Numbered from the stretch's first letter, positions 1-9,901 are shown. The stretch is 64,000 nt of DNA from Pragia fontium DSM 5563 = ATCC 49100 (GCF_900112475.1 NZ_FOLW01000010.1:21250-85249); one strand, 5' to 3'. Made by a program: numbers and translations. Notes: a model not told the origin generated them from the sequence alone.

Positions 1-123
1 AAAGATCAAAACGTTGAGCCGGTGGCGGACGATTTGGCCTCGCTGGTGCTGGATGCCAAGGTAGAAGAAGAAGGTTTTGCTCGCAGTGGAGTGAACCCGT
101 TCTTGTTCCCTTCGGGGGAGTAG
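1..123 (+). CDS. fdhE: FdhE C-terminal end (partial, second copy)
   Basis: The first 40 codons of the window read in frame to a TAG stop and encode the last 40 residues of a formate dehydrogenase accessory protein FdhE. They differ from the end of the complete fdhE at 16021-16938 at only three bases, all synonymous third positions, so the protein tails are identical. The gene starts left of the window. It must belong to a second fdhE, probably behind a second formate dehydrogenase operon, or to a duplicated fragment. Because only the tail is visible, it cannot be told whether this copy is intact. Confidence 0.85.
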   Translation, partial: KDQNVEPVADDLASLVLDAKVEEEGFARSGVNPFLFPSGE

Positions 124-250
124 ATTGTTGTTGTGATTAAATACTGGATATGAACGGTTTCGCTGTTAATAGTCCGGTGCTTAATTCAACAATTTAGCAG
201 GCGGCGATCAGGGGGGCGTTAGGGCAAATGCTCCCTTGTCTCTCGCCATA
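1..250 (+). repeat. Left copy of a duplicated fdhE-end segment
   Basis: This segment is homologous to 16816-17060 in direct orientation. The coding part (1-123) is about 97% identical. Beyond the stop codon the match continues at clearly lower identity for roughly 110 bases, with shared blocks such as GGTTTCGCTG and a decayed version of the GC-rich hairpin present in the right copy at 17038-17059. From there to 376 no gene or further match was seen. The two copies are about 16.8 kb apart and could recombine. Confidence 0.7.
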
Positions 251-376
251 TCCTTGCAGCTCGTGCAGCCTTATTGCTAGCTTTGGCTAAATTCAGTGCT
301 CCTTTAAGGTTAGATTAAGGATACCCGAACTTTGTAGTTGGCGCGGCTGGACGTCAGTTCCGCGCCTTTGGGAATA

Positions 377-2464
377 TTAATTATCCATTTGCCGTTCGAA
401 AGCCTGAGTCACTAACGCCATTACGTGCGGAAGATCTTCCAGATTTTCAAATCCAACCTCTACATCGCCATTACCCCAGCGGCCAAGGCTGGTGACGTCT
501 TTGCATAATCCTTGTGGATCGTTTATTTCAGCAAAAGGAATATTCAGTGAAAGTCGTAGTCGTTTTGCCTGTGGTACTACATCCACAAAATTTACCTCGG
601 CTTTATAGGCGATATACAGTTTGAGAAATACTTCGGTTACGCAGGGGTCAAGTGCCAAGACCGCTTTGCGGAACGCTTCAAATAAGGTATTCACACATTC
701 TTTGGCTAAATAGGGATGATCGTCAAAACCATAAACAGCATTGGTTGTATTCTGTGGTTTATAAGCGTTAATCACCTCGATAGGAAGATGAGCGCTAGGC
801 CAAATGTTACTGGCTCGTTCTGCCATCCTTTTCGCCCTAGCTAAAATTGTCGATTCATTCCAATTATCTAGCTCGACAAGCTCATTATTCAAAATGTAAT
901 GGCTGTACTTAAAACCTTTTTCAATATCACGTTTTTCGGCAAATGATTTATTACTGTATTCAGAGTTATAGCCGGTTAGAGTAAGGTTTCCCAATGTATT
1001 ACGCCATGTCTCCCACACGCGTTGCCATTCATCGCCTAAAGCCTGTCGCCAAACTTGCGGAACTTTATCTGCATTATTATCGCACTGCGGCATGATATGT
1101 TCGATTGTCGCGCTATCAATCAACGTTGGTTCTTTATGGTTATGGTTTTCAAACTTCTTCAACCAATAACTTCGGCTTCTGAAGTTATATAAATCGCGAA
1201 TTTGGATCTCACGTTTAAACTCCTCGTCATTAGGGAAGCGACGATACGAAGGTAGCAGCATAAGCGCCGCTTTAAAACTTTCCAGATAACGTTGTTTATT
1301 AAAGTTTTTGCTGAGTCCAGCAAACGTTTTGTTCATTGAGTTGGTTGGAATAGCACAGACCGCGCGGCGGAAGACATAGCTTTCCATTAAGCGTAGTGCC
1401 TCAATAAATTCGTCCAGTTGCAACACATCGTTTTGATAATCGTTATAAAGCTCTAATATCAGTGGATAGGCAACATCCATTCTTAACTCGCGGATATTTT
1501 GGAATGTTTCTTTTAGCGTCTTATTTTTCTCCGCACCTAAGGTAATGGCGCAGTAATAAATAGCATATTGATGGATATCGGCTACGGCAGACTCAACTGA
1601 CTGACGGCTAAGGCGGAAATATTGTTTGAACGCCTCATAAACATCGTCAATTTTAGGAATGTCGCCGGTTTTCACCGTTAAATAATGACGCATAAAAGAG
1701 TCGAATTGCTCCGAATACGCCTCCTGTCCAAACAGCAGCTCCATTTTGCGCCAGTGATCGTTATACAACGTAGTTTGGTGCTCGTTCTCCAATCCCATCA
1801 GAATATAGTTACGGATAAGATCGGCCTGGCTGAGTTTTTTACCGGTGGAGTTCATGCTTTCGAAGATAAGCTGTGGATTATCATTATCGCGCTGTAAAGA
1901 AATATCGACCACAATCAGCTTGCTCAGTCCTTTGCAAACCGTTTCCAGTATGGTTTTATCTTTTAGTTTATCTTGGAAAAACTCGAAGTTTTCTTGCACA
2001 CGCAGAGAATAACATTCTGGTTGCGCTTTACCGTCAATAATGGCACGCAGTGTTTCGTTATCGGTTTGCGATAGAATCAGTTTGTAACGCTTTTCACCGG
2101 ATAATAATGGGTTGGTTAAATAAAAACCGCGTAGCTGTGCTTGATTAAACCCTTCAATAAATTCTTCTTCACCAACGGCTTCCGATAATGCGGCGATCAG
2201 CAGTGAAGCAGTTGTGATGCGTTGTTGCCCATCGATTATCAGCAAAGGGGATTGAGAGGTGACAGAATATAAACCGTGTTCGATATAAACCACCGAGCCG
2301 ATAAAATGGCCGTGGTTATCTTCGTCCTGGCCGCAGCGAATAATATCTTCCCACAGCTGTTCGCACTCTCTAAGCCCCCAGGAATAAAGACGCTGATAGA
2401 TAGGAATCACTAGTTGCGGAGCGGTTTGCAGAAAATTGAGTAGCTTGGCTTCTTTGGCTTTCAT
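377..2464 (-). CDS. DUF262-DUF1524-DUF5655 protein (GmrSD-like restriction nuclease)
   Basis: A 695-residue protein with three recognisable parts. The N-terminal DUF262 (GmrS-like, ParB/sulfiredoxin fold) domain has IPIYQRLYSW at 20-29 and the nucleotide-binding motif DGQQRIT at 78-84. The middle DUF1524 (GmrD-like HNH nuclease) region has the catalytic HIMP at about 456-459, followed by LGNLTLTGYN and SNKSFAEK. The C-terminal 110 residues look like DUF5655, with AYKAEVNFVDVVPQAKRLRL. Proteins of this class include type IV enzymes that cut modified phage DNA. It starts about 310 bp from hsdM and is transcribed away from it, so the two units may share a control region. Its actual target is unknown. 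Motifs look intact, so it is probably active. Confidence 0.85.
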   Translation of the reverse strand: MKAKEAKLLNFLQTAPQLVIPIYQRLYSWGLRECEQLWEDIIRCGQDEDNHGHFIGSVVYIEHGLYSVTSQSPLLIIDGQQRITTASLLIAALSEAVGEEEFIEGFNQAQLRGFYLTNPLLSGEKRYKLILSQTDNETLRAIIDGKAQPECYSLRVQENFEFFQDKLKDKTILETVCKGLSKLIVVDISLQRDNDNPQLIFESMNSTGKKLSQADLIRNYILMGLENEHQTTLYNDHWRKMELLFGQEAYSEQFDSFMRHYLTVKTGDIPKIDDVYEAFKQYFRLSRQSVESAVADIHQYAIYYCAITLGAEKNKTLKETFQNIRELRMDVAYPLILELYNDYQNDVLQLDEFIEALRLMESYVFRRAVCAIPTNSMNKTFAGLSKNFNKQRYLESFKAALMLLPSYRRFPNDEEFKREIQIRDLYNFRSRSYWLKKFENHNHKEPTLIDSATIEHIMPQCDNNADKVPQVWRQALGDEWQRVWETWRNTLGNLTLTGYNSEYSNKSFAEKRDIEKGFKYSHYILNNELVELDNWNESTILARAKRMAERASNIWPSAHLPIEVINAYKPQNTTNAVYGFDDHPYLAKECVNTLFEAFRKAVLALDPCVTEVFLKLYIAYKAEVNFVDVVPQAKRLRLSLNIPFAEINDPQGLCKDVTSLGRWGNGDVEVGFENLEDLPHVMALVTQAFERQMDN

Positions 2465-2777
2465 TCTGATAAATCCCTGTTAAATATCCTGAATAAGATT
2501 TTACTGGGATATAATCTACGCCAGTTATGGTGTTTTGGCGAAAGATGATAGTGAGAAGGTCTGGTGGATCACGGAAAATAACGGATTCAGTTTTTAGATG
2601 CGCAATGAATGACTGGTAGGAGTTACAGTGTCCATTTAGTCTGTACATAAGCGCACTTGTACCGAATGGGGCTACAATCAAGCGCAGACATCGCGTTGAA
2701 TCATCCGATTAAGGGCAGCATTTCCACGCTATTGTCAGTACAATAGCCGCTTCAATTTGTATTTATTGGGAATAATC
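2465..2777. other. Divergent intergenic region before hsdM
   Basis: About 310 bases separate the divergent DUF262 gene and hsdM and must hold both promoters. A minus-strand open frame crosses it but has no ribosome site or family resemblance. The stretch shows no clear operator or consensus promoter to my eye. Confidence 0.4.
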
Positions 2778-4397
2778 ATGGCCAAAGCACCCGCTAACAA
2801 AAACAAAGCTAAAAAAGGTTTTGAGGAAACATTATGGGATACTGCAAACCAGCTTCGCGGTAGCGTTGAGTCTTCTGAGTACAAACATGTGGTGCTTAGT
2901 CTGGTATTCCTGAAATTTATCAGTGATAAGTTTGAAGCCCGTCGAAAGGAGATGTTGGACGAAGGACGAGAAGCCTTTGTGGAGATGGAAGAGTTCTACC
3001 AGCAAGACAATATTTTCTATCTGCCAGAAGAGGCACGCTGGTCGTTTATTAAGCAACGCGCTAAGCAAGATAATATTGCGGTGCTTATTGATACCGCCCT
3101 GTCCACCGTTGAAAAACGCAATCCTTCACTAAAAGGCGCGTTGCCGGATAACTATTTCAGCCGCCAGAATTTAGAAACCAAGAAACTGGCCTCGTTGATT
3201 GATACCATCGACAACATCGAAACGTTGGCGCATGGAACCGATGTTGATGCACTTTCCAAAGAAGATTTGGTGGGGCGGGTATATGAATATTTCCTCGGTA
3301 AATTTGCCGCGACCGAAGGTAAAGGCGGTGGTGAATTCTATACGCCAAAATGCGTGGTTACCCTGCTAACTGAAATGCTTGAACCTTTTCAGGGTAAAAT
3401 TTACGACCCGTGCTGTGGTTCCGGTGGGATGTTTGTACAATCAGTAAAATTTGTGGAAAGCCATCAGGGCAAGAGCCTGGATATCGCTATTTATGGTCAG
3501 GAACTGACGGCCACCACCTATAAGCTGGCTAAGATGAACCTCGCCATTCGTGGGTTATCTGGCAACTTAGGCGAACGCCCAGCGGATACCTTCTTTAACG
3601 ATCAGCATCCGGACCTGAAAGCTGACTATATTTTGGCAAACCCACCGTTTAACCTGAAAGACTGGCGTAACGAAGCTGAATTGACAGATGATCCACGTTT
3701 CTCCGGCTATCGCACGCCGCCAACCGGCAACGCCAACTACGGTTGGATTTTGCATATGATTTCTAAGCTGTCTACTAACGGCAGCGCTGGTTTCGTGTTG
3801 GCCAATGGCTCAATGAGCTCCAACACTAGCGGCGAAGGTGAGATTCGCGCACAGATGATCGAAAATGACCTAGTAGAGTGCATGATTGCCTTGCCAGGGC
3901 AGCTATTCTTCACGACGCAAATTCCGGTGTGCCTGTGGTTTGTCACCAAAAATAAAGATGTGGATGTGGCGAAGGGGTATCGCAATCGCCAAGGTGAAAC
4001 ATTGTTTATCGATGCTCGTAACCTTGGCACGATGATCAACCGTACTATTAAAGAGCTAACCGCAGAAGATATTGCCACCATCGCCGATACTTTCCATGCC
4101 TGGCGCAGTACGCCTGAAGAATTAGCGGGGCGCATTAAGCGTAGCGATAGCCAATTAGCAAAATATGAGGATATTGCTGGTTTCTGCAAAGTTGCCTCTA
4201 TCGAAGACATGAAAGGCAATGATTATGTGCTTACCCCTGGGCGTTATGTTGGTGCGGCTGAGCTAGAAGATGATGGCATTCCTTTTGAAACCAAAATGCG
4301 TGAACTGTCGCAGACCTTATTGAATCAGATGAAGCAGGCTGAAGAACTGGATAAGGCGATTCGCCATAATTTGGAGGCGTTGGGTTATGGGGAATAA
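2778..4397 (+). CDS. hsdM: Type I restriction-modification N6-adenine methyltransferase HsdM
   Basis: A 539-residue modification subunit. It carries the N-terminal HsdM helical domain (from about residue 15), the SAM-binding motif I DPCCGSGGMF at about 211-220 and the catalytic NPPF at 288-291, the motif of N6-adenine methylases. The ATG at 2778 is preferred over an upstream TTG in the same frame at 2757 because MAKAPANK is a normal start and GGGA lies before it. It overlaps hsdS by 11 bp, so the two are translationally coupled. With HsdS it forms the M2S methylase; with HsdR the restriction complex. Confidence 0.95.
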   Translation: MAKAPANKNKAKKGFEETLWDTANQLRGSVESSEYKHVVLSLVFLKFISDKFEARRKEMLDEGREAFVEMEEFYQQDNIFYLPEEARWSFIKQRAKQDNIAVLIDTALSTVEKRNPSLKGALPDNYFSRQNLETKKLASLIDTIDNIETLAHGTDVDALSKEDLVGRVYEYFLGKFAATEGKGGGEFYTPKCVVTLLTEMLEPFQGKIYDPCCGSGGMFVQSVKFVESHQGKSLDIAIYGQELTATTYKLAKMNLAIRGLSGNLGERPADTFFNDQHPDLKADYILANPPFNLKDWRNEAELTDDPRFSGYRTPPTGNANYGWILHMISKLSTNGSAGFVLANGSMSSNTSGEGEIRAQMIENDLVECMIALPGQLFFTTQIPVCLWFVTKNKDVDVAKGYRNRQGETLFIDARNLGTMINRTIKELTAEDIATIADTFHAWRSTPEELAGRIKRSDSQLAKYEDIAGFCKVASIEDMKGNDYVLTPGRYVGAAELEDDGIPFETKMRELSQTLLNQMKQAEELDKAIRHNLEALGYGE

Positions 4398-5769
4398 GTG
4401 GGATATAGTTAAATTAGATGAAATTGCAAAAAATGCATCTAGAGCTTTTAATTTCAAAAATAAAAATGGTGTTATTTTTATAAACACTGGTGATGTTCTT
4501 GACGGGAAGTTTCTCCATAAAAATATATCAAAAATTAATGAGTTACCTGGACAAGCAAAAAAAGCAATTAAGATAAATGATATTCTATTTTCTGAGATTC
4601 GTCCTGGTAATAGTAGATTTGCGTTGGTTAACTTTGAGAATACTCACAATTATGTTGTATCAACAAAGTTTATGATTTTAGAAGTTAATCAAGATGTTAT
4701 GAATCTCGAGTTTTTTTATCTGCAGTTAACATGCAAGCAAACACTTTCTGATTTTCAACATATTGCTGAATCACGGTCAGGCACGTTCCCTCAAATAACC
4801 TTCGATTCAATTAGTCATTATCCCTTTTATTGTCCTGACAAAGTGGCTCAGGTAAAGATAAAAAATTTTTTAGGTTTGATAACAAAAAATTTGGAAACTT
4901 GTTATCAAATCAACCAAACCCTAGAACAAATATCCCAAACCCTATTTAAATCATGGTTTGTTGATTTTGATCCGGTGATTGATAATGCATTAGATGGAGG
5001 TAACACCATTCCTGAACCTTTTCAGGCACGGGCAGAATTACGTAAAAAAGTGCGTAATAGTGCAGATTTCAAGCCATTAGCGGCTGATGTTCGCGCGTTG
5101 TTTCCGGCCGAGTTTGAGGAGATTGAGCTGGGTTGGGTGCCGAAGGGGTGGCAACTATCCATGGCTGGTGATGAGTTTGTTATTAGAGGTGGTTCAACTC
5201 CAAGTACCGCAAATGCTGATTTTTGGGACAATGGAGAAATTCATTGGACATCACCAAAAGATCTTGCAGGAAATACCAGTAAGATACTTATTGATACTAG
5301 TAAAAAAATTACAACAGCAGGTTTGAATAAAATATCCTCAGGGTTATTACCTGAAAATACTGTGCTCATGTCTTCTCGCGCACCAATAGGTTATTTAGCA
5401 TTGACCAAAATACCATTAGCTATTAATCAGGGCTACATAGCAATACCTTCGGCGAAATCACTTAGCTCGGAATATATTATCTATTGGCTAGAAAATATAA
5501 TGGATGATATTAAAGGAATCGCTGGAGGAACTACATTTGCTGAAATTAGTAAATCAGCCTTCAAAACTATTAACTTGATAATTCCATCTCAAAAAGCAAT
5601 CGAAGTGTTTACTCACATTGCTAAAGATAATTTTGATAAAATTGTTGAGAATTCAAAGCAAACCACTGTTCTGAAAAACCTCCGTGACACCCTACTCCCC
5701 AAACTCATCTCCGGTGAACTTTCGCTAGACGATATTCCTGAGCTCTATCAAGAAACTGAAACTATCTAA
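4387..5769 (+). CDS. hsdS: Type I restriction specificity subunit HsdS
   Basis: A 460-residue specificity subunit with two target recognition domains (about 1-160 and 255-430). Each is followed by a conserved helical spacer: ISQTLFKSWFVDFDPVIDNA after the first, and a shorter LRDTLLPKLISGEL at the C-terminus. The recognition domains are strikingly AT-rich compared with the spacer and with hsdM, as is usual for exchanged HsdS domains. The DNA target (bipartite, one half per domain) cannot be read from sequence. The start is the ATG at 4387 inside the end of hsdM. No frameshift or inverted partial hsdS copy lies nearby, so there is no sign of a shuffling system. Confidence 0.93.
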   Translation: MGNKWDIVKLDEIAKNASRAFNFKNKNGVIFINTGDVLDGKFLHKNISKINELPGQAKKAIKINDILFSEIRPGNSRFALVNFENTHNYVVSTKFMILEVNQDVMNLEFFYLQLTCKQTLSDFQHIAESRSGTFPQITFDSISHYPFYCPDKVAQVKIKNFLGLITKNLETCYQINQTLEQISQTLFKSWFVDFDPVIDNALDGGNTIPEPFQARAELRKKVRNSADFKPLAADVRALFPAEFEEIELGWVPKGWQLSMAGDEFVIRGGSTPSTANADFWDNGEIHWTSPKDLAGNTSKILIDTSKKITTAGLNKISSGLLPENTVLMSSRAPIGYLALTKIPLAINQGYIAIPSAKSLSSEYIIYWLENIMDDIKGIAGGTTFAEISKSAFKTINLIIPSQKAIEVFTHIAKDNFDKIVENSKQTTVLKNLRDTLLPKLISGELSLDDIPELYQETETI

Positions 5770-5774
5770 CGTTT

Positions 5775-5794
5775 GCCCCTGTTATTTTAGGGGC
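5775..5794 (+). terminator. Weak hairpin between hsdS and hsdR
   Basis: A six-base stem GCCCCT/AGGGGC with an 8-base loop followed by TTT lies just after the hsdS stop. It may be a weak terminator or attenuator that lowers hsdR relative to hsdMS. The stem is short, so this is tentative. Confidence 0.4.
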
Positions 5795-5880
5795 TTTCTG
5801 GTAAGGTTTTCATATTACTGAAACGCTTAACAGAAACCAAGGGAGAGGGGGCGATTAAATCGTGCCCGGAGTGAAGCGTA

Positions 5881-8800
5881 ATGAGCCTGAAATTTAACGA
5901 AGCTAAGTTAGAACGCGCCATTATTCAGCTGTTAGGGGAACAAGGTTACCCGCACGTTATTGGTGAAAATGTTAAGCGAATTAGCCAAGATCAGGTCCTG
6001 ATTGAGGACGATCTGCGTCATTATCTTTATGCCCGCTATCATGCTGATGGCCTAACGTCGGATGAAACCGACCGTCTGATTCGCCAACTAACCGCTCTGC
6101 CCGCTTCCGATCTTTATGAAAGTAATAAGACCTTTTGTTTATGGCTTGCCAATGGTTTTCTGTTTAAGCGCGACGATCGCAGCCAGAAAGATCTCTATAT
6201 TGAATTAGTCGACACTCGCCATTTGCCTGTGGCATTGAGTGCGTTATTCGACGGCGAAGACATGCCATTACAGCAGGCGGCGGAACCTGCCGCTCATTAC
6301 CGGTCAGACTCCTTTAATCGCTACACCATTGTTAATCAACTGGAGATTAGCGGCAAAGACCAGCAGGTACGCATTCCCGACGCTATTATTTATATTAACG
6401 GCCTACCGTTGGTGGTGTTTGAATTTAAAAGTGCGATCCGTGAAGAAGCCACCACCGGAGACGCTTGGAAACAACTGTGTATTCGCTATCGCCGCGATAT
6501 TCCCCAGCTATTTGTTTATAACTCTTTGTGCATCATTAGTGATGGCGCAAATAATTTGATGGGTAACCTATTTGCGCCTTATGAATATTTTTATTCATGG
6601 CGTAAAGTTACCGGTGATGAAAACCGAGAGCACAATGGAATATCTTCCCTGCACTCCATGATTCAGGGATTGTTTCACCCGGTGCGTTTGCTGGATGTGG
6701 TAAAAAACTTTATCTGTTTCCCAGATAAAGCTAAAAGAGAGGTTAAAGTTTGCTGTCGTTATCCACAATATTATGCGGCGCGCAAACTCTACTACAGCAT
6801 TAAACGCGCGCGAAAACCTCAGGGTAACGGTAAAGGTGGTACTTACTTTGGCGCAACCGGCTGCGGTAAAAGCTATACCATGCAGTTTTTAACCCGTTTG
6901 TTGATGAAAAGCGTTGATTTCGCCAGCCCAACGATTGTACTGATTACTGATCGCACCGATCTCGACGATCAACTTTCGAGCCAGTTTTGTAATGCGACAG
7001 CATACATTGGCGATGATACGGTTGTTCCCGTAGAAAGCCGTGAAGATTTACGCAATCAACTGGCCGGGCGCAACAGTGGTGGCGTATTCCTTACCACTAT
7101 CCACAAATTTACCGAAGATACCGAACTGCTTTCAACGCGTAATAATATCATCTGTATTTCTGACGAAGCGCATCGCAGTCAGGTTAATCTTGATCAGAAA
7201 GTCGTGGTAGATGAAAAAACCGGTACCGTGCGTAAAACCTACGGTTTTGCTAAATACCTGCACGATTCCCTCCCGCAGGCCACCTACGTTGGTTTCACCG
7301 GTACGCCAATTGACGCCACGCTGGACGTTTTCGGTGATGTGGCGGATAGCTATACCATGACTGAATCTGTTCAGGATGGCATCACCGTGCGTATCGTTTA
7401 TGAAGGGCGTGCGGCAAAAGTTATTCTCGACAGTAGCAAACTCGATGAAATCGAAAAATACTATGAAGACTGCGAGGCGGCTGGTGCCAACGAATACCAG
7501 ATTGATGAGAGTAAAAAAGCATCTGCCAATATGAACGCTGTTTTGGGCGACGAAGATCGATTGGAAGCGCTAGCGGAAGATTTTGCTAAACACTATGAAG
7601 AACGGGTGTCTGAAGGTTCAACGGTAAAAGGCAAGGCGATGTTTGTTTGTGCCAGTCGTGAAATTGCCTGGAATTTCTACCAGCAGTTAAAAGATTGTCG
7701 ACCAGACTGGTTTGTGGTTAAGCAAGCACCGGATGGCGTGGTGCTTACGCCTGAAGAGCAAAAAGAGCTGCCACCTTCTGCAATGGTGAATATGGTGATG
7801 ACGCGTGGCAAAGATGATGAAGCACAGCTTTATGATCTGCTTGGCAACAAAGAGTACCGTAAAGAGCTGGATAAACAGTTTAAAAATGCTAAATCGAACT
7901 TCAAAATCGCCATTGTGGTGGATATGTGGCTGACCGGTTTCGATGTACCTGAACTGGACGCCATTTACATCGATAAACCACTGCAAAAACATAGCCTGAT
8001 TCAGACGATTTCGCGGGTAAACCGTAAGTTTGAAGGTAAAAGCAAAGGTCTGGCCGTGGACTATATCGGCATTAAAAAGCAGATGGGACTAGCTTTAGCG
8101 ATGTATTCCAAGATTGACTCCAGCAATTTTGAAGATATTCAACAGTCTGTGGTTGAGGTGAGAAATCATCTCGAATTACTTGCTCACGTATTGCACCGTT
8201 TTGACAGCCGAGGCTATTTTAGTGGCGAGCCACAGGCGCAGCTTTCTTGCCTGAATCAGGCTGCTGAGTTTGTGCTGAGTACCCAAAAAACGGAAAAACG
8301 CTTTATGGCGTTAGTAAAAAGGCTAAAGGCCGCTTATGACATCTGTTGCGGCAGCGAGGAACTAAACCAGCAGGAACGCGACTATATTCACTTTTATCTC
8401 GCCGTCCGCTCAATTGTTTTCAAACTCACTAAAGGTGATGCACCAGACATCACGCAGATGAATAACCGTGTACGTGAAATGATCGCTGAAGCGTTGAAAG
8501 CTGATGGAGTAGAAGAGCTGTTTACGTTGGGTGAAAATAAAGCTGAGTCGATAGATATTTTCGATGAAGATTACTTAGCGCGTATCAATAAAATTAAATT
8601 ACCTAATACCAAAATTCAGCTGCTGCAAAAATTGCTGGAAAAAGCGATTGGTGAGTTTAAAAAGGTAAATCAGCTACAGGGGATTAACTTCTCCCGACGT
8701 TTTCAGGCCGTGGTAGATCGCTATAACGAACGTCGTGAAGATGACATTCTCAATGGTGAAGAATTTGATACATTCAGTCAGGAAATGGTGGATATTATCT

Positions 8801-9153
8801 ACGATATTAAGACTGAGATGGGGACTTATATCGATTTGGGCATTGATATTGAAGAGAAAGCGTTTTATGACATCTTGGTGCATATGCGTGATAAATATCA
8901 GTTCACCTACGAAGATGAGCAAATGTTAGCGCTGGCTAAGGAAATGAAAGAAGTCGTTGATAATAATGCCCAGTATCCAGACTGGAGTAAGCGCGACGAT
9001 ATCAAAGCCAAGTTGAAAGTCGATTTAATCCTGCTATTGCATAAATTCCGTTTCCCTCCGGTGGCAAACGATGATGTGTATATGGGCGTGTTGGCACAGG
9101 CAGAGAACTTTAAAATGAATTACTCAAGCGAAAGCTTATCCAGCATATATTGA
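5881..9153 (+). CDS. hsdR: Type I restriction endonuclease/translocase HsdR
   Basis: A 1090-residue restriction subunit of usual length. The N-terminal nuclease domain shows a PD-(D/E)xK site: PD at 166-167 and EFK at 181-183. The motor follows, with Walker A GATGCGKS at 324-331, Walker B/DEAH at 428-431, the FTGTP motif shortly after, and the helicase C-half with QTISRVNR. The C-terminal helical part contacts the methylase. It follows hsdS after 111 bp, in the order M-S-R. No key residue is missing, so the system looks functional. Confidence 0.95.
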   Translation: MSLKFNEAKLERAIIQLLGEQGYPHVIGENVKRISQDQVLIEDDLRHYLYARYHADGLTSDETDRLIRQLTALPASDLYESNKTFCLWLANGFLFKRDDRSQKDLYIELVDTRHLPVALSALFDGEDMPLQQAAEPAAHYRSDSFNRYTIVNQLEISGKDQQVRIPDAIIYINGLPLVVFEFKSAIREEATTGDAWKQLCIRYRRDIPQLFVYNSLCIISDGANNLMGNLFAPYEYFYSWRKVTGDENREHNGISSLHSMIQGLFHPVRLLDVVKNFICFPDKAKREVKVCCRYPQYYAARKLYYSIKRARKPQGNGKGGTYFGATGCGKSYTMQFLTRLLMKSVDFASPTIVLITDRTDLDDQLSSQFCNATAYIGDDTVVPVESREDLRNQLAGRNSGGVFLTTIHKFTEDTELLSTRNNIICISDEAHRSQVNLDQKVVVDEKTGTVRKTYGFAKYLHDSLPQATYVGFTGTPIDATLDVFGDVADSYTMTESVQDGITVRIVYEGRAAKVILDSSKLDEIEKYYEDCEAAGANEYQIDESKKASANMNAVLGDEDRLEALAEDFAKHYEERVSEGSTVKGKAMFVCASREIAWNFYQQLKDCRPDWFVVKQAPDGVVLTPEEQKELPPSAMVNMVMTRGKDDEAQLYDLLGNKEYRKELDKQFKNAKSNFKIAIVVDMWLTGFDVPELDAIYIDKPLQKHSLIQTISRVNRKFEGKSKGLAVDYIGIKKQMGLALAMYSKIDSSNFEDIQQSVVEVRNHLELLAHVLHRFDSRGYFSGEPQAQLSCLNQAAEFVLSTQKTEKRFMALVKRLKAAYDICCGSEELNQQERDYIHFYLAVRSIVFKLTKGDAPDITQMNNRVREMIAEALKADGVEELFTLGENKAESIDIFDEDYLARINKIKLPNTKIQLLQKLLEKAIGEFKKVNQLQGINFSRRFQAVVDRYNERREDDILNGEEFDTFSQEMVDIIYDIKTEMGTYIDLGIDIEEKAFYDILVHMRDKYQFTYEDEQMLALAKEMKEVVDNNAQYPDWSKRDDIKAKLKVDLILLLHKFRFPPVANDDVYMGVLAQAENFKMNYSSESLSSIY

Positions 9154-9171
9154 TAGACTCAGGAGTGGTAG

Positions 9172-9191
9172 GGGGGAGATTAGTCTTCCCC
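9172..9191 (+). terminator. Hairpin after hsdR
   Basis: GGGGGAGA-TTAG-TCTTCCCC forms an eight-pair stem (one G-U) 18 bases after the hsdR stop, followed by AATT. It is a plausible but weak terminator for the hsd operon. Confidence 0.4.
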
Positions 9192-9552
9192 AATTCTTGC
9201 GACATTGATTCCATACCTGAATACAACTCCATGTAAATCACCCAAACTTATTTCATTGTCCAAAACTCAGGCAAATAATCATTTATTTCAGATGTAAAAT
9301 GTCAACTGTGATCACGAGATAAAAGGATAACTATTGCTATCTCTGATTGATGACAATGTGATTCATAGTTAATCGACAGGAGAGATGGGCGTGGGGGGCG
9401 TAGTAGCTTTAGCTACCGGAGTGCCAGTATCGCGGCTAGGCCAGATGCACACCTAAACTCAAGACGAGCACCCTTCCGGCTGAGTACATAGTTTTTATGG
9501 CTGGAATACTCTCTGACGCTAATTAATCAGGTTGATAAAAGCCGTCATAAAA
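9192..9552. other. Non-coding stretch between hsdR and the toxin-antitoxin operon
   Basis: About 360 bases with no open frame that resembles a protein, no tRNA and no integrase fragment. It contains a small inverted sequence GTAGCTTTAGCTAC near 9400. It may be a junction between separately acquired pieces, but no target-site repeat was found. Confidence 0.35.
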
Positions 9553-9581
9553 CTGACATATGTACGCTAACAATCTATACT
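9553..9581 (+). promoter_or_regulatory. Sigma-70 type promoter of the toxin-antitoxin operon
   Basis: CTGACA at 9553-9558 and TATACT at 9576-9581 are separated by 17 bases and lie 36 bases upstream of the antitoxin ATG. Several TGACA-like repeats overlap and follow it, which would suit binding by the RHH antitoxin (autoregulation, inferred). Confidence 0.6.
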
Positions 9582-9616
9582 GACAACACAAATGACACCA
9601 CAGAAGAGCGTGTATT

Positions 9617-9901
9617 ATGAGCACAATTCATTTTCGTATAGATGAAGAAACCAAACGTTTGGCCATGAAAGCCGCAGAGCGTCATAAGCAGAGCCTGACA
9701 GAACTAATGCGCCAACGGGCAGAGGAGTTGGCGGCGGAAGAAAGAGCATATCAAAATAGCGCGAATGATGAATGGTTAGAACAACAGATAAATCAGGCAT
9801 TCAGCCGCTACGATGAGGGGAAGGGGGAGTTTATCAGCAATGATGAGATGACTCGGCAGATGGATGATCTGAAAAAGCTGGCAGCGCAAGGTAAGCTATG
9901 A
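9617..9901 (+). CDS. Ribbon-helix-helix antitoxin
   Basis: A 94-residue protein. The first 45 residues (STIHFRIDEETKRLAMKAAE onward) fit a ribbon-helix-helix DNA-binding fold as in RelB/DinJ or CopG-type antitoxins. The remaining acidic, helical part would wrap the toxin. Its TGA overlaps the toxin's ATG by 4 bp (ATGA), the typical antitoxin-first arrangement. It probably represses its own promoter at 9553-9581 as a toxin-antitoxin complex. Family membership beyond RHH is not certain. Confidence 0.82.
   Translation: MSTIHFRIDEETKRLAMKAAERHKQSLTELMRQRAEELAAEERAYQNSANDEWLEQQINQAFSRYDEGKGEFISNDEMTRQMDDLKKLAAQGKL

Noticed and set aside
2370-2681. 103-codon minus-strand frame overlapping the DUF262 gene start
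   Set aside because: No ribosome site, overlaps a clear gene and resembles no family.
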